From assembly GCA_001898165.1 (NCBI GenBank), contig MKTD01000033.1, positions 1-64,000 on the forward strand: a DNA stretch of 64,000 bases, written 5' to 3'. Below the pieces are notes generated by a model. The model searched no databases, had not been told where the DNA came from, and worked only from the letters and a program-made list of their open reading frames with translations. A program made the position numbers and the translations under genes. The first letter of the stretch is position 1, and each line of letters opens with the position of its first letter. Source of the DNA: Bacteroidia bacterium 43-41. GTDB taxonomy: Bacteria; Bacteroidota; Bacteroidia; Bacteroidales; Dysgonomonadaceae. This document shows positions 36,753 to 47,550 of the stretch, one piece after another.

Positions 36753-36778
36753 CAAACAATTTAAAATTCATTTCATCA

Positions 36779-36844
36779 ATGAACAATCAATATATCGCTA
36801 TTCTAGTCATTTCTATTCTACTTCTGGAGGACTTCGGAGGGTGA
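36779..36844 (+). CDS. Leader peptide of the branched-chain amino acid operon (attenuator)
   Basis: A 21-residue open frame whose middle is almost wholly Ile, Leu and Val: after MNNQY comes IAILVISILLL, then EDFGG and a TGA stop. It lies between a promoter and an intrinsic terminator in front of leuA. This is the layout of a ribosome-stalling leader that senses charged Leu/Ile/Val tRNAs. The segment around its stop codon (GGTGAG, 36840-36845) is complementary to CTCACC (36898-36903) in the terminator arm, giving a possible antiterminator when the ribosome stalls earlier on the Leu/Ile codons. Too short for standard gene calling. No initiation evidence beyond position is available. Confidence 0.8.
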   Translation: MNNQYIAILVISILLLEDFGG

Positions 36845-36888
36845 GGCTGGTATATCGATATTAAAATAAAGAAAATTAAAAAATAAAG

Positions 36889-36922
36889 AAAACCTTTCTC
36901 ACCGTGTGGGGAAGGTTTTTTT
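36889..36922 (+). terminator. Attenuator terminator ahead of leuA
   Basis: Stem AAAACCTTTCTC / GGGGAAGGTTTT (with two G-T pairs) around a short loop, followed by a T-run to 36922. It lies 44 bp past the leader peptide stop and 32 bp before the leuA ATG. Part of its 5' arm (CTC at 36898-36900) and the adjacent ACC can instead pair with GGTGAG at 36840-36845, the alternative antiterminator. Confidence 0.85.
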
Positions 36923-36953
36923 CTTACAGAAACAACAAAAAATTCAGGTTATA

Positions 36954-38441
36954 ATGGAAAGGATTTATGTTTTTGACACTACATTGCGCGACGGGGAGCA
37001 GGTCCCCGGATGTCAGTTAAACACCATAGAAAAAATTCAGGTGGCCAAAGCATTGGAGTTGTTGGGAGTAGATGTTATTGAAGCCGGCTTCCCGGTATCC
37101 AGCCCCGGCGATTTCAACTCTGTGGTTGAGATTTCAAAAGCCGTTACCTGGCCCGTGATATGTGCACTCACGCGTGCGGTGGAGAAAGACATCGAAGTGG
37201 CCGCCGAATCGCTGAAATATGCCAAACGCAAACGGATCCACACCGGTATCGGCACATCGGAGATACACATCAAGCACAAGTTCAACTCCAACCGCGAAGA
37301 GATTATCGAACGTGCCGTAAAAGCCGTGAAACATGCCCGCCGGTTTGTGGACGACGTGGAGTTCTATGCCGAGGATGCCGGACGTACCGACAATGAATAC
37401 CTCGCACGGGTTGTACAAGCCGTTGTAAATGCGGGAGCAACCGTAATCAATATTCCCGACACCACCGGTTACTGTTTTCCAAACGTTTACGGGGCAAAAA
37501 TCAAATACCTGGTGGAGAATGTAGATCTAAAAAACGCCATCCTCTCCACGCATTGCCATCAGGATTTGGGAATGGCTACTGCCAATACGCTCTCGGGAGT
37601 CCTCAACGGAGCCCGTCAGGTGGAGGTTACCGTCAACGGGATTGGTGAACGTGCCGGGAATACTTCGCTCGAAGAGGTGGTTATGGCGCTGAAAAGCCAC
37701 AAAGATCTCGGATTCGAGACCAACATCAATACCACTAAAATATATTCCACAAGCCGCCTGGTTTCCACATTAATGAATATGCCCGTCCAACCCAACAAGG
37801 CCATTGTGGGACGAAACGCTTTTGCACACTCTTCGGGTATTCATCAGGACGGAGTGCTGAAAAATGTGGAAACATACGAAATTATCGACCCGAAAGATGT
37901 GGGGATCGATGAAAACTCCATCGTGTTGACGGCACGAAGCGGCCGCGCTGCACTGAAAAACAGGCTGACCTTACTGGGAGTCAATCTCGATAACGGCGAA
38001 TTGGATGAAGTTTACCAGAAGTTCCTCTCCCTCGCCGACAAGAAAAAGGACATCAAAGACGACGATATCCTTACTCTGGTTGGAAAAGAATCCCAACTGA
38101 ACCGGATCCAGATAGATTACCTGCAAGTGACTTGCGGAGTGGGGCTGCGCAATGTGGCAAGCATCGGCCTGAACATTGCCGGGGAACATTTCGAAGCGTC
38201 GGCTACCGGAAACGGCCCGGTGGATGCGGCAATAAAGGCGGTGAAGAAGATCATCAGCCGCGAAACGGTAATTCAGGAATTCCTGATCCAGGCCATCAAC
38301 CGCGGAAGCGACGATGTAGGTAAAGTCCACATGCAAGTGGAGCACAACGGAATGTTGTATTACGGCTTCTCGGCAAATACCGATATCGTTTCGGCATCGG
38401 TGGAGGCGTTTATAGATGCCGTGAATAAGTTTGTAGAATAA
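36954..38441 (+). CDS. leuA: 2-isopropylmalate synthase
   Basis: First committed step of leucine synthesis, condensing acetyl-CoA with 2-oxoisovalerate. The ATG at 36954 gives 495 residues starting [16 protein letters not shown]; the GTG at 36906 is inside the terminator and is rejected. Motifs are the metal-binding TTLRDGEQ (about 10-17), [11 protein letters not shown] with the HxH pair, NGIGERAGN, and a C-terminal LeuA regulatory domain that binds leucine. First structural gene after the attenuator, with 15 bp to leuC. Feedback by leucine and leader attenuation would act together. Confidence 0.96.
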   Translation: MERIYVFDTTLRDGEQVPGCQLNTIEKIQVAKALELLGVDVIEAGFPVSSPGDFNSVVEISKAVTWPVICALTRAVEKDIEVAAESLKYAKRKRIHTGIGTSEIHIKHKFNSNREEIIERAVKAVKHARRFVDDVEFYAEDAGRTDNEYLARVVQAVVNAGATVINIPDTTGYCFPNVYGAKIKYLVENVDLKNAILSTHCHQDLGMATANTLSGVLNGARQVEVTVNGIGERAGNTSLEEVVMALKSHKDLGFETNINTTKIYSTSRLVSTLMNMPVQPNKAIVGRNAFAHSSGIHQDGVLKNVETYEIIDPKDVGIDENSIVLTARSGRAALKNRLTLLGVNLDNGELDEVYQKFLSLADKKKDIKDDDILTLVGKESQLNRIQIDYLQVTCGVGLRNVASIGLNIAGEHFEASATGNGPVDAAIKAVKKIISRETVIQEFLIQAINRGSDDVGKVHMQVEHNGMLYYGFSANTDIVSASVEAFIDAVNKFVE

Positions 38442-38456
38442 AAAAAAGATAATTAT

Positions 38457-39839
38457 ATGAAGACGCTTTTTGATAAAATATGGGACGCACACGTGGTCAC
38501 TACAGTAAAAGACGGGCCTACGCAATTGTATATCGACCGGCATTTGTGCCACGAGGTAACCAGCCCGCAGGCCTTTTCGGGATTACGCGCAAGGGGATTG
38601 AACGTTTTTCGCCCCGAGCAAACGTTGCTCACTGCCGACCACAACATCCCGACCACGGGACAAGACAAACCTATTCAGGATGAAGTTTCCCGGTTTCAGG
38701 TTGACACCCTGGCTAAAAATGCACGGGAATTCGGATTAACCTACTACGGATTGAGGAATTCCAGGAACGGGATTGTTCACGTTATCGGACCTGAGAACGG
38801 TTTTACACAGCCCGGAATGACTATCGTTTGTGGCGACAGCCACACATCCACTCACGGAGCATTCGGCGCCATTGCTTTCGGCATCGGGACCAGTGAGGTG
38901 GAGATGGTCTTATCATCGCAATGTGTCCTGCAAACGCGCCCGAAAACGATGCGGGTGAATTTCAGGGGAACACTCCAACAAGGTGTAAGCGCAAAAGATA
39001 TGGCGTTGTACATGATCTGGCAACTCACCACAGGCGGCGCAACCGGCTATTTTGTGGAGTATGCGGGAGAAGCTATCCGTAACCTCACCATGGAGCAACG
39101 GATGACGCTTTGCAACCTGAGTATAGAGATGGGCGCCCGCGGAGGATTGATTGCCCCGGACGAAACAACATACGATTACTTAAGGGAGCGCGAATTTGCG
39201 CCCAAAGGCGAAAGATGGGACAAAGCGATGGCCTACTGGAAAACGTTGAAATCGGACGACGATGCCGTTTTCGATAAGGAAGTCACGTTTGATGCATCCC
39301 AAATAAAACCGATGATAACCTACGGGACAAATCCGGGAATGGGTATGCCCATAGACGGATCGATCCCCGAACTTTCCGATATCGACGAAGCGGGAAAAAT
39401 ATCGTTTGAGAAATCGTTGAAATACATGGGTTTTGAGCCCGGACAAAAACTGGCAGGGAAACCGATAGATTATGTTTTTCTGGGAAGTTGCACCAACGGG
39501 CGCATCGAGGATTTTCGCCTGTTCACCCAGTATGTGAAAGGGAAAAAGAAAGCCGGAAACGTAACGGCATGGCTCGTCCCCGGAAGCTGGCAGGTCCGCA
39601 GGCAGATCGAAGCCGAAGGCCTGGATAAGATACTCGAAGAGGCCGGCTTCGAATTGCGCCAACCGGGATGTTCCGCCTGCCTGGCCATGAACGACGATAA
39701 AGTCCCCGCCGGGAAATACGCCGTCTCCACATCCAACCGGAACTTCGAAGGGAGACAGGGACCCGGGGCACGCACCATCCTGGCAAGCCCGCTGGTTGCC
39801 GCGGCAGCCGCAGTATCGGGAAAAATAACGGCTCCGTAA
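38457..39839 (+). CDS. leuC: 3-isopropylmalate dehydratase large subunit
   Basis: Isomerises 2- to 3-isopropylmalate with LeuD, using a 4Fe-4S cluster. The 460-residue aconitase-type protein has the cluster cysteines in GSCTNGR (about 346) and [10 protein letters not shown] (about 403-412), and the substrate block [13 protein letters not shown] (about 126-138). The start [14 protein letters not shown] is typical. It sits 15 bp after leuA and 9 bp before leuD. The LeuCD enzyme would also serve a citramalate route if the gene at 40485 is a citramalate synthase. Confidence 0.97.
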   Translation: MKTLFDKIWDAHVVTTVKDGPTQLYIDRHLCHEVTSPQAFSGLRARGLNVFRPEQTLLTADHNIPTTGQDKPIQDEVSRFQVDTLAKNAREFGLTYYGLRNSRNGIVHVIGPENGFTQPGMTIVCGDSHTSTHGAFGAIAFGIGTSEVEMVLSSQCVLQTRPKTMRVNFRGTLQQGVSAKDMALYMIWQLTTGGATGYFVEYAGEAIRNLTMEQRMTLCNLSIEMGARGGLIAPDETTYDYLREREFAPKGERWDKAMAYWKTLKSDDDAVFDKEVTFDASQIKPMITYGTNPGMGMPIDGSIPELSDIDEAGKISFEKSLKYMGFEPGQKLAGKPIDYVFLGSCTNGRIEDFRLFTQYVKGKKKAGNVTAWLVPGSWQVRRQIEAEGLDKILEEAGFELRQPGCSACLAMNDDKVPAGKYAVSTSNRNFEGRQGPGARTILASPLVAAAAAVSGKITAP

Positions 39840-39848
39840 AAATATTCA

Positions 39849-40454
39849 ATGGACACATTAAAAGATATGGAAAAATTCAAAACACTCACATCAACATACG
39901 TCCCGCTTCCCATAGAGAACGTGGACACCGACCAAATCATTCCCGCACGGTTCTTAAAAGCTACTACACGCGAAGGATTCGGGGATAACCTGTTTGCCGA
40001 CTGGCGATACGAAAAATCGGGAGAACCGAAAACCGATTTTGTACTGAACAACCCCACCTACAGCGGTGAAATTCTGGTTGCAGGGAAAAACTTCGGAAGC
40101 GGGTCGAGCCGCGAACACGCCGCATGGGCAATCGCAGGATACGGCTTTAAAGTGGTGGTATCGAGCTTCTTTGCCGACATCTTCCGGAACAATGCGCTCA
40201 ACAACGGCCTGTTGCCCGTTATCGTAAGCGAAGCGTTTCTGACCGGACTGTTCGAAAATCCTCCGCATGCCACCCTGACGGTCAACCTGGAAGAGCAGTT
40301 CATAAGGAACAATGAAAACGGAAAAACGGAATCGTTCGACATAAATCCTTATAAAAAGGAATGTTTGCTGAAAGGGCTCGACGACATAGATTTTCTTCTG
40401 TCGAACAGGGATAAAATAGAAGAGTACGAAAAGAGCCGTCCTTTTGTGTATTGA
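39849..40454 (+). CDS. leuD: 3-isopropylmalate dehydratase small subunit
   Basis: Swivelling-domain partner of LeuC. The protein has up to 201 residues; an alternative ATG at 39867 ([15 protein letters not shown]) gives 195 residues and begins closer to the usual family N-terminus. Motifs [15 protein letters not shown] (about 23-37) and [13 protein letters not shown] are intact. It lies 9 bp after leuC and 30 bp before the citramalate synthase-like gene. Confidence 0.96.
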   Translation: MDTLKDMEKFKTLTSTYVPLPIENVDTDQIIPARFLKATTREGFGDNLFADWRYEKSGEPKTDFVLNNPTYSGEILVAGKNFGSGSSREHAAWAIAGYGFKVVVSSFFADIFRNNALNNGLLPVIVSEAFLTGLFENPPHATLTVNLEEQFIRNNENGKTESFDINPYKKECLLKGLDDIDFLLSNRDKIEEYEKSRPFVY

Positions 40455-40484
40455 ATATAAAATGAAGTTTCAGATCATCAAGAT

Positions 40485-42041
40485 ATGGTAAAGCGGAAAA
40501 TCGAAATAATGGACACAACGTTGCGCGACGGGGAACAAACCTCGGGCGTGTCGTTCGCAGCTGAAGAAAAAGTGAGCATTGTCCGCTTGCTCATCGAAGA
40601 ATTGAATGTCGACCGGGTCGAGATCGCCTCAGCGCGGGTATCGGAAGGAGAATTTAAATCGGTAAAAAAAATCGCACAATGGGCAAACAGCCGCGGACAT
40701 ATCGATAAAATAGAGATCCTTGGCTTTGTGGACGGGAATGCGTCACTCGACTGGATCTCCTCCGCAGGATGCCGGGTGGTCAACCTCCTCTGCAAGGGCT
40801 CGGAAAAACATTGTACCCACCAGCTCAGAAAAACTGTTCAGGAACATCTTGCCGATATAAAATCGGTAATTGCGGAAGCCAAAAAGAGGGGAATGACCGT
40901 AAATGTTTACCTGGAAGACTGGTCGAACGGGATGCGCGACTCCCTGAAGTATGTTTTCGAAATGATGGATGAGCTTCAACATCAGCCCATCACCCGGTAT
41001 ATGTTGCCCGATACGCTGGGCATATTAAATCCTTCCGAGGCCAAAGAGTTTTGCGAGACAATGATCAGCAGATACCCCGGCCTGCACTTCGATTTTCACG
41101 CGCACAACGATTACGACCTGGCTGTTGCCAACGTTTTCGAGGCGGTGAAGGCAGGAGTAAAAGGGGTCCACGTCACTATAAACGGTTTAGGTGAACGCGC
41201 CGGCAACGCACCCCTTACAAGCATCGTCGCCCTTATCCACGATCAGCTAAAACTCAGTACCAACGTTGCCGAAGACAAACTTTACAGCGTAAGCAAAATC
41301 GTGGAAAGTTACTCCGGCGTACGTATTCCCAACAACAAACCCATTATCGGCGACAATGTATTCACGCAGGTGGCGGGAGTCCATGCCGACGGCGACAAGA
41401 AGAAAAACCTCTACCACAACGACCTCGTGCCTGAACGGTTTGGACGTTCGCGGGAATACGCCCTGGGGAAAAACTCCGGCAAGGCCAACATCCTGAAGAA
41501 CTTAGAGGTGCTGGGAATTGAAGTGGACGATGAGTCGGCAAAAAAGATAACGGCACGCATCATTGAGCTGGGCGACAAAAAAGAACTGGTCAGCCCCGAT
41601 GAACTTCCGTACATCGTTTCCGATATCCTGAAAAACGGAATCGATAACCAGGAGATCCAGCTGCTCAATTATTCGCTGAACCTCACCGACGGGATGCGCC
41701 CCACGGCCACCGTAAAAATATCCGTCAGGGGTGAGGTTTACCAGCAGTCGGCAGCAGGCGACGGACAGTACCATGCCTTCTCCAAAGCAATGTATAAAAT
41801 CTACAAAAGCCTCAACAAACCCACACCCGAACTGATCGATTACGTGGTGGTCATTCCGCCCGGCGGGAAAACCAATGCGTATGTGCAAACCATTATCACA
41901 TGGAAATTCGACGGAAAGGTTTTCAAGACCCGGGGACTGGATGTTGACCAGACGGCAGCAGCCATCAAGGCTACGATAAAGATGCTGAACATGATAGAAA
42001 AAGGAAATATTCCGGTTATCCGACAGATGGAATTACCGTAA
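40485..42041 (+). CDS. Citramalate/2-isopropylmalate synthase family protein
   Basis: A second LeuA-superfamily protein, 518 residues, between leuD and leuB. It has the metal-binding [11 protein letters not shown] (about 10-20), the HAHNDYDLA block with the HxH ligands, [10 protein letters not shown], and a C-terminal LeuA dimerisation/regulatory domain (about 390-510). Since LeuC, LeuD and LeuB can turn citramalate into 2-oxobutyrate, and no threonine deaminase gene is present, a citramalate synthase (CimA) role in isoleucine synthesis is the best guess. A second 2-isopropylmalate synthase or another homologue cannot be excluded from sequence alone. Confidence 0.75.
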   Translation: MVKRKIEIMDTTLRDGEQTSGVSFAAEEKVSIVRLLIEELNVDRVEIASARVSEGEFKSVKKIAQWANSRGHIDKIEILGFVDGNASLDWISSAGCRVVNLLCKGSEKHCTHQLRKTVQEHLADIKSVIAEAKKRGMTVNVYLEDWSNGMRDSLKYVFEMMDELQHQPITRYMLPDTLGILNPSEAKEFCETMISRYPGLHFDFHAHNDYDLAVANVFEAVKAGVKGVHVTINGLGERAGNAPLTSIVALIHDQLKLSTNVAEDKLYSVSKIVESYSGVRIPNNKPIIGDNVFTQVAGVHADGDKKKNLYHNDLVPERFGRSREYALGKNSGKANILKNLEVLGIEVDDESAKKITARIIELGDKKELVSPDELPYIVSDILKNGIDNQEIQLLNYSLNLTDGMRPTATVKISVRGEVYQQSAAGDGQYHAFSKAMYKIYKSLNKPTPELIDYVVVIPPGGKTNAYVQTIITWKFDGKVFKTRGLDVDQTAAAIKATIKMLNMIEKGNIPVIRQMELP

Positions 42042-42054
42042 AAAAAATAAAAAA

Positions 42055-43128
42055 ATGAATTTGAATATAGCAGTATTACCCGGCGACGGCATTGGCCCCG
42101 AAATTATGGAGCAGGCATTGAAAGTTACACGTGCCGTATGCGGGAAATTCAACCACGACGTAACGTTCAAAGAAGCTATTGTCGGCGCTTGTGCCATTGA
42201 TGCCGTTGGCGACCCATACCCGCCGGAAACGCACGAAGTGTGTATGCAGGCGGATGCGGTGCTGTTCGGTGCCATCGGACATCCTAAATTCGACAACGAC
42301 CCCAACGCTAAAGTCCGTCCCGAACAGGGATTGCTCCGTATGCGCAAGCAACTGGGATTGTACGGGAACATCCGTCCCGTGATGACATTCCCGTCGCTGA
42401 TCCACAAATCGCCGCTCCGGGCCGACCTGGTGGAAGGAGCCGATTTCGTCTGTATCCGCGAACTTACCGGAGGAATGTATTTTGGCCGTCCGCAAGGACG
42501 GAGCGAAGACGGAAACACGGCTTACGACACGTGTGTTTATACGCGCGAAGAGATAGAACGTATTTTACATCTGGCCTATAAATTTGCCGGACAACGCCGC
42601 AAAAAACTTACCGTGGTGGATAAGGCAAACGTGATTGCTACATCGCGCCTGTGGCGGCAGATAGCACAGGAGACGGCTCCGCAATATCCCGACATCGAGA
42701 CCGATTATCTGTTCGTGGACAACGCGGCCATGCGTATTATCCAGTGGCCCAAAAGCTTCGATGTGCTGGTGACCGAAAATCTTTTCGGCGATATTCTCAC
42801 CGACGAAGCATCGGTCATTACCGGATCGCTGGGAATGCTCCCATCGGCTTCGATAGGGATACACACTTCGTTGTTCGAGCCTATCCACGGTTCCTATCCG
42901 CAAGCGGCCGGGAAAGATATAGCCAACCCGACAGCCATGATCCTCTCCGCCGCACTGATGTTTGAATACGCTTTCGACCTGCCGGACGAAGGCGCGGCCA
43001 TTCGCCGGGCCGTTAACGCGAGCCTCGAAGCCGGAATTGTTACCGAAGATATTGCCGAAGGGGGAAAAGCATACAAGACAAGTGAAGTGGGCGATTGGGT
43101 GGAGGAATATATTAAAGCAACCAAATAG
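42055..43128 (+). CDS. leuB: 3-isopropylmalate dehydrogenase
   Basis: NAD-dependent oxidative decarboxylation of 3-isopropylmalate to 2-oxoisocaproate. The 357-residue protein starts [16 protein letters not shown]. Substrate and metal residues lie in [10 protein letters not shown] (about 137-146), [13 protein letters not shown] (about 192), and the acidic [12 protein letters not shown] block (about 243-254); the coenzyme site [12 protein letters not shown] is near 283. Complete. It closes the leu half of the cluster; a 180-bp gap with repeats follows before ilvD. Confidence 0.97.
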   Translation: MNLNIAVLPGDGIGPEIMEQALKVTRAVCGKFNHDVTFKEAIVGACAIDAVGDPYPPETHEVCMQADAVLFGAIGHPKFDNDPNAKVRPEQGLLRMRKQLGLYGNIRPVMTFPSLIHKSPLRADLVEGADFVCIRELTGGMYFGRPQGRSEDGNTAYDTCVYTREEIERILHLAYKFAGQRRKKLTVVDKANVIATSRLWRQIAQETAPQYPDIETDYLFVDNAAMRIIQWPKSFDVLVTENLFGDILTDEASVITGSLGMLPSASIGIHTSLFEPIHGSYPQAAGKDIANPTAMILSAALMFEYAFDLPDEGAAIRRAVNASLEAGIVTEDIAEGGKAYKTSEVGDWVEEYIKATK

Positions 43129-43142
43129 TTCACTGAAGTTAG

Positions 43143-43267
43143 ACTATTGCTCGCTGTGGCATAATGCAAGTAAACTTGCCTTCTGCTCATTCGGCTTAAC
43201 GCAATAGTTCGTCTGACGATATTTTGCACCTCACAAAATAAGCTAAAAGGCCTCTCGTTTTAGTCGC
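43143..43267 (+). repeat. Composite repeat between leuB and ilvD
   Basis: An 8-bp inverted repeat ACTATTGC (43143-43150) and GCAATAGT (43201-43208) encloses a small hairpin GCAAGT-AA-ACTTGC. It is followed by a block (about 43211-43267) that matches the right half of the family B element at 35322, from TCTGACGATATTTT to CTAAAAGGCCTCTCG and TTTAGTCGC. The left family B end is absent, so this is a partial or rearranged copy. A promoter for ilvD may lie here but none was recognised. Confidence 0.6.
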
Positions 43268-43308
43268 TTTAATAAAAAAAATAGAAAATAAGAATAAAGA
43301 TAACAGGA

Positions 43309-45150
43309 ATGGACAATAAAGATAAAAAACAGCTCCGGAGTAACAAGTCAACAGCCGGGCGGCTGATGGCCGGCGCGCGCGCGTTATGGCGTGCCAACGG
43401 AATGAAAGACGAACAGATGGGAAAGCCCATTATCGCGGTGGTGAACTCGTTTACCCAGTTTGTTCCCGGACATGCACACCTGCACGATATCGGGCAAATG
43501 GTGAAAGCGGAGATCGAGAAACTGGGGTGCTTCGCCGCCGAGTTCAACACCATCGCCGTGGATGACGGCATCGCCATGGGACACGACGGGATGTTGTACT
43601 CGCTGCCGTCGCGTGACTTGATTGCCGACTCAATAGAATACATGATCAATGCACACCAGGTGGATGCGATGGTATGCATCAGCAACTGCGACAAAATAAC
43701 GCCGGGCATGCTAATGGCGGCCATGAGGCTGAACATCCCGGCCATTTTTGTCTCGGGCGGGCCAATGGAAGCCGGAAAAATAGGCGACGAACAAATCGAT
43801 CTGATTGACGCGATGATTGAATCGGCAGACGAGGCGGTTCCCCTGGAGCGTATTTCGCAGCTCGAAAAGCTGGCCTGCCCCACGTGCGGCTCCTGCTCGG
43901 GAATGTTTACCGCCAATTCCATGAACTGCCTCAACGAAGCCATCGGCCTGGCACTGCCCGGCAACGGAACAGTCGTTGCCACACACGCCAACAGGATCGA
44001 CCTCTTCCGTAAAGCAGCCGGACAAATTGTGAAAAACGCCTACCGCTACTATTTCGACGGCGACGAAAGCGTCCTGCCGAGAAGCATCGCCACACGGGAA
44101 GCATTCCTCAACGCGATGTCGCTCGACATTGCCATGGGCGGCTCCACCAACACTATCCTGCACTTGCTGGCCATTGCCCGCGAAGGAGAAGTGGATTTCA
44201 CGATGGACGATATCGACGCACTCTCGCGCAAAGTGCCCTGCGTGTGCAAAGTGGCGCCCAACAGCAAAAAATACCACGTACAGGATGTGAATCGCGCCGG
44301 AGGTATTTTGGGAATCGTGGGAGAGCTGGCCAAAGGCGGGCTGATCGACACATCGGTTTATCGTGCCGACGGGCTGACGCTAAAACAAGCGATAGAGAAA
44401 TACGACATCACCACAGAAAATATCCATCCCGAAGCGCAAACGATATACGGCTCCGCTCCAGGGAACAGGTTTAACCTGGTTATGGGATCGCAGAACGCCG
44501 TTTATAAGACACTCGACACCGATCGGGAGAACGGTTGCATAAGGAACATCGAAAACGCCTACACCCGCGATGGCGGGCTCGCTGTCCTGAAAGGGAACAT
44601 CGCACAAAACGGCTGTGTGGTGAAAACGGCGGGGGTAGATGAAAATATCTGGAAGTTCTCGGGAAAAGCAAAGGTCTATCATTCGCAGGATGAGGCATGT
44701 ACCGCAATCCTGAACGGAGATGTAGAAGCGGGCGACGTAGTCGTCATTGTGTACGAAGGGCCTAAAGGCGGACCGGGGATGCAGGAGATGCTCTACCCCA
44801 CTTCGTACATCAAAGCAAGACATTTAGGAAAAGCCTGCGCGCTGATTACCGACGGACGGTTCTCGGGAGGCACATCCGGCCTGTCCATCGGGCATATATC
44901 GCCCGAAGCAGCTGCCGGAGGCAATATCGGACTGGTAAAAGAGGGAGATATCATAGAGATCGATATCCCCAACCGGAGCATCCGTGTCCAACTGTCGGAC
45001 GCCGAACTGTCGGAACGGAGAAAACAGGAAGAATCGAAAGGAAAGGATGCTTTCAAACCGGTAAGGGAGCGGAAGATTTCCAAAGCGCTGAAGCTCTACG
45101 CTCACTTCGTCAGTTCAGCCGATTTAGGCGGCGTAAGAATAATACAATAG
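43309..45150 (+). CDS. ilvD: Dihydroxy-acid dehydratase
   Basis: Dehydrates 2,3-dihydroxy-isovalerate and -methylvalerate in valine and isoleucine synthesis. The 613-residue protein has the iron-sulphur cysteines in SNCDKITPG (about 124) and [11 protein letters not shown] (about 190-200), and the C-terminal [17 protein letters not shown] block (about 523). The start [15 protein letters not shown] is normal, preceded by an AGGA ribosome-binding stretch. ilvB follows 54 bp downstream; the gap holds T-rich imperfect repeats (about 45171-45200, TTAGTTTTTAGTTTTTAA). Confidence 0.97.
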   Translation: MDNKDKKQLRSNKSTAGRLMAGARALWRANGMKDEQMGKPIIAVVNSFTQFVPGHAHLHDIGQMVKAEIEKLGCFAAEFNTIAVDDGIAMGHDGMLYSLPSRDLIADSIEYMINAHQVDAMVCISNCDKITPGMLMAAMRLNIPAIFVSGGPMEAGKIGDEQIDLIDAMIESADEAVPLERISQLEKLACPTCGSCSGMFTANSMNCLNEAIGLALPGNGTVVATHANRIDLFRKAAGQIVKNAYRYYFDGDESVLPRSIATREAFLNAMSLDIAMGGSTNTILHLLAIAREGEVDFTMDDIDALSRKVPCVCKVAPNSKKYHVQDVNRAGGILGIVGELAKGGLIDTSVYRADGLTLKQAIEKYDITTENIHPEAQTIYGSAPGNRFNLVMGSQNAVYKTLDTDRENGCIRNIENAYTRDGGLAVLKGNIAQNGCVVKTAGVDENIWKFSGKAKVYHSQDEACTAILNGDVEAGDVVVIVYEGPKGGPGMQEMLYPTSYIKARHLGKACALITDGRFSGGTSGLSIGHISPEAAAGGNIGLVKEGDIIEIDIPNRSIRVQLSDAELSERRKQEESKGKDAFKPVRERKISKALKLYAHFVSSADLGGVRIIQ

Positions 45151-45204
45151 TGAAAAGTGAAAAAAATTCTTAGTTTTTAGTTTTTAATTTTTAGTTTTAG
45201 CAAT

Positions 45205-46962
45205 ATGAATACGAGTAATCATTCACCATCCACCTGTTCTCCCGCCGGGGAAACAAAAGTAAACATTTCCGGTAGCGAGGCGCTTATCCGCTCGTTAATT
45301 GCAGAAGGCGTGGATACCATGTTCGGATATCCCGGCGGCGCTATAATGCCCGTTTTCGACGCTCTGTATGATCATAAAAACGACATAAAACATATCCTGG
45401 TCCGCCACGAGCAAGGGGCCCTTCATGCGGCACAAGGCTATGCCCGCGTATCGAGAAAGGCCGGCGTTGCCCTGGTTACATCCGGCCCCGGCGCGACCAA
45501 CGCTATTACGGGAATTACGGACGCCATGATGGACAGCACCCCCCTGGTGGTGATATCGGGGCAAGTGGTATCGGGCTTGTTGGGTTCCGATGCCTTTCAG
45601 GAAGCCGATGTTATCGGGATCACCCAACCCATCACCAAGTGGGCATACCAGGTGAGGCGGGCGGAAGAAATCCCCTGGGCTGTCTCCCGCGCATTTTACA
45701 TTGCCAACAGCGGCCGTCCCGGCCCGGTTGTCCTCGACATAACGAAGGATGCGCAGATCAACAAGATCGATTATGAATACAGCAAAACATCGTTCTTAAG
45801 AAGCTATATCCCCTTTCCCGAGCCGGAAGTAGAGAATATTAAAGCGGCGGCGGAACTGATAAACCGGGCAAAAAAACCCATGGCGCTGGTGGGACAAGGC
45901 GTGATCCTCGGAAACGCAGAGAAGGAGTTGCTGGCCTTCTTGGAGAAAGGCGATATCCCATTCGGTTCTACCATCCTCGGGCTTTCCGCCATCCCATCCG
46001 ATCATCCGCTCAACGGGGGAATGCTGGGAATGCACGGCAATATCGCCCCCAACATGAACACCAACGAGTGTGATGTGCTTATTGCTATCGGGATGCGTTT
46101 CGACGACCGCGTTACGGGCAACCTCAACACCTATGCCAAACAGGCGAAAATCATCCATTTCGATATCGATCTGGCGGAAATGGATAAAAACGTGAAAACA
46201 ACCGTAAAAGTGCTGGGGAATGCCAAAGAGACACTCCCGCTGGTCACCGGATTGATCGAGGAGCGTAAACATACGGAGTGGATTGAAAAATTCAGGCAAT
46301 ATAAGGAGACGGAATTCGATTGCGTGATAAAAGCCGAATTGTTTCCCGAAAACGGCGGTGAACTGAAGATGGGTGAAGTGGTGAACAAAGTGTCGGAAGC
46401 CACGGGACATAAAGCAGTATGTGTGACCGACGTGGGACAGCACCAGATGATGGCGACACGCTACTTTAAATCTACCCTGCCGCGCAGCATGGTCACATCG
46501 GGCGGACTGGGCACAATGGGGTTCGGGCTTCCTGCCGGGATAGGTGCGAAATATGGCGCTCCCCACCGTACCGTCTGCATTTTTGTGGGCGACGGCGGCC
46601 TGCAAATGTCCATCCAGGAATTCGGCACCATTCTGGAATACAATGTCGATGTGAAGATCATCCTTCTGAATAACAATTACCTGGGAATGGTCCGCCAATG
46701 GCAGGAACTGTTTTTCGATGAACGGTACTCGGAAACACACCTGAAGAATCCCGATTTCGTAAAAATTGCCGATGCTTACGGTATAAAAGGGAGGAAGGTT
46801 ACAGAGAGGAAGGAGTTGGACGGCGCCATCGAAGAGATGTTATCGCACAAAGGCGCTTATCTGCTCGAAGCAGTGGTGGAAACCAAAGGAATGGTTTATC
46901 CGATGGTGCCCGCAGGCGGAAGCGTTACTGATATATTGATTGGAAACGGACGTAAACTATAA
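45205..46962 (+). CDS. ilvB: Acetolactate synthase large subunit
   Basis: Thiamine-diphosphate enzyme forming acetolactate and acetohydroxybutyrate. In 585 residues it has the N-terminal GYPGGAIMPVFDALY block (about 41-55), the catalytic glutamate in RHEQGALHAAQGYAR (about 70-84), a central FAD-binding region and the C-terminal ThDP site GDGGLQMSIQE with the following NNNYLGMVRQW (about 456-495). The first 20 residues are not conserved and the true start may be slightly later. ilvN follows after 12 bp. Confidence 0.97.
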   Translation: MNTSNHSPSTCSPAGETKVNISGSEALIRSLIAEGVDTMFGYPGGAIMPVFDALYDHKNDIKHILVRHEQGALHAAQGYARVSRKAGVALVTSGPGATNAITGITDAMMDSTPLVVISGQVVSGLLGSDAFQEADVIGITQPITKWAYQVRRAEEIPWAVSRAFYIANSGRPGPVVLDITKDAQINKIDYEYSKTSFLRSYIPFPEPEVENIKAAAELINRAKKPMALVGQGVILGNAEKELLAFLEKGDIPFGSTILGLSAIPSDHPLNGGMLGMHGNIAPNMNTNECDVLIAIGMRFDDRVTGNLNTYAKQAKIIHFDIDLAEMDKNVKTTVKVLGNAKETLPLVTGLIEERKHTEWIEKFRQYKETEFDCVIKAELFPENGGELKMGEVVNKVSEATGHKAVCVTDVGQHQMMATRYFKSTLPRSMVTSGGLGTMGFGLPAGIGAKYGAPHRTVCIFVGDGGLQMSIQEFGTILEYNVDVKIILLNNNYLGMVRQWQELFFDERYSETHLKNPDFVKIADAYGIKGRKVTERKELDGAIEEMLSHKGAYLLEAVVETKGMVYPMVPAGGSVTDILIGNGRKL

Positions 46963-46974
46963 ACTAAAAAAATC

Positions 46975-47544
46975 ATGGAAGAAAAAACGTTATACACCGT
47001 CACCATTTTTTCCGAAAATACGGTAGGCGTGCTTAATCAGATTACCACCATCTTCACGCGCCGGCAACTGAATATCGAGACTCTCTCGGTTTCTCCCTCG
47101 GCGTTGGCGGGTATTCATAAATTCACCATCACCGTCTTTGCGGAATCAGACGAAGTGATGAAAAAACTGGTCCGCCAGATCGATAAACGGATAGATGTCC
47201 TGAAAGCCTATTTCAATGTGGACGACGAACTGATCCATCAGGAACTGGCCCTCTATAAACTGGCTACGGATAAAATAATGGAGCACGGGTCCATCGAATA
47301 CCTGATCCGGAAATACAATATCCGGGTGCTCGAGGTGTCCAGCGACTGCGTAGTGTTCCTCAAAGCGGGGCATTACGCCGAAACGCAGGGGCTTTTCAAC
47401 GAACTGGCCGAGAAGATAGGCGTACTGCAGTTCATCCGTTCCGGAAGGATTGCTATCACTAAATCGAAAGTGGAACGCCTGAGCGATATGCTCTCGAAAA
47501 GGGAAGAGAATAAGCCTGAACAACTTTCGCATATATCAATATAA
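46975..47544 (+). CDS. ilvN: Acetolactate synthase small (regulatory) subunit
   Basis: A 189-residue regulatory subunit. The N-terminal ACT domain (about 5-80, YTVTIFSENTVGVLNQITTI) binds valine for feedback inhibition, and the C-terminal domain (about 85-170) is the usual small-subunit fold. It is longer than E. coli IlvN and near the length of IlvH-type subunits. A family A repeat begins 7 bp after its stop. Confidence 0.95.
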   Translation: MEEKTLYTVTIFSENTVGVLNQITTIFTRRQLNIETLSVSPSALAGIHKFTITVFAESDEVMKKLVRQIDKRIDVLKAYFNVDDELIHQELALYKLATDKIMEHGSIEYLIRKYNIRVLEVSSDCVVFLKAGHYAETQGLFNELAEKIGVLQFIRSGRIAITKSKVERLSDMLSKREENKPEQLSHISI

Positions 47545-47550
47545 GTGATT

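Noticed and set aside
43129-43308. A second leader peptide or T-box ahead of ilvD
   Set aside because: No Ile/Val-rich short frame and no T-box features; the gap is explained by repeats.
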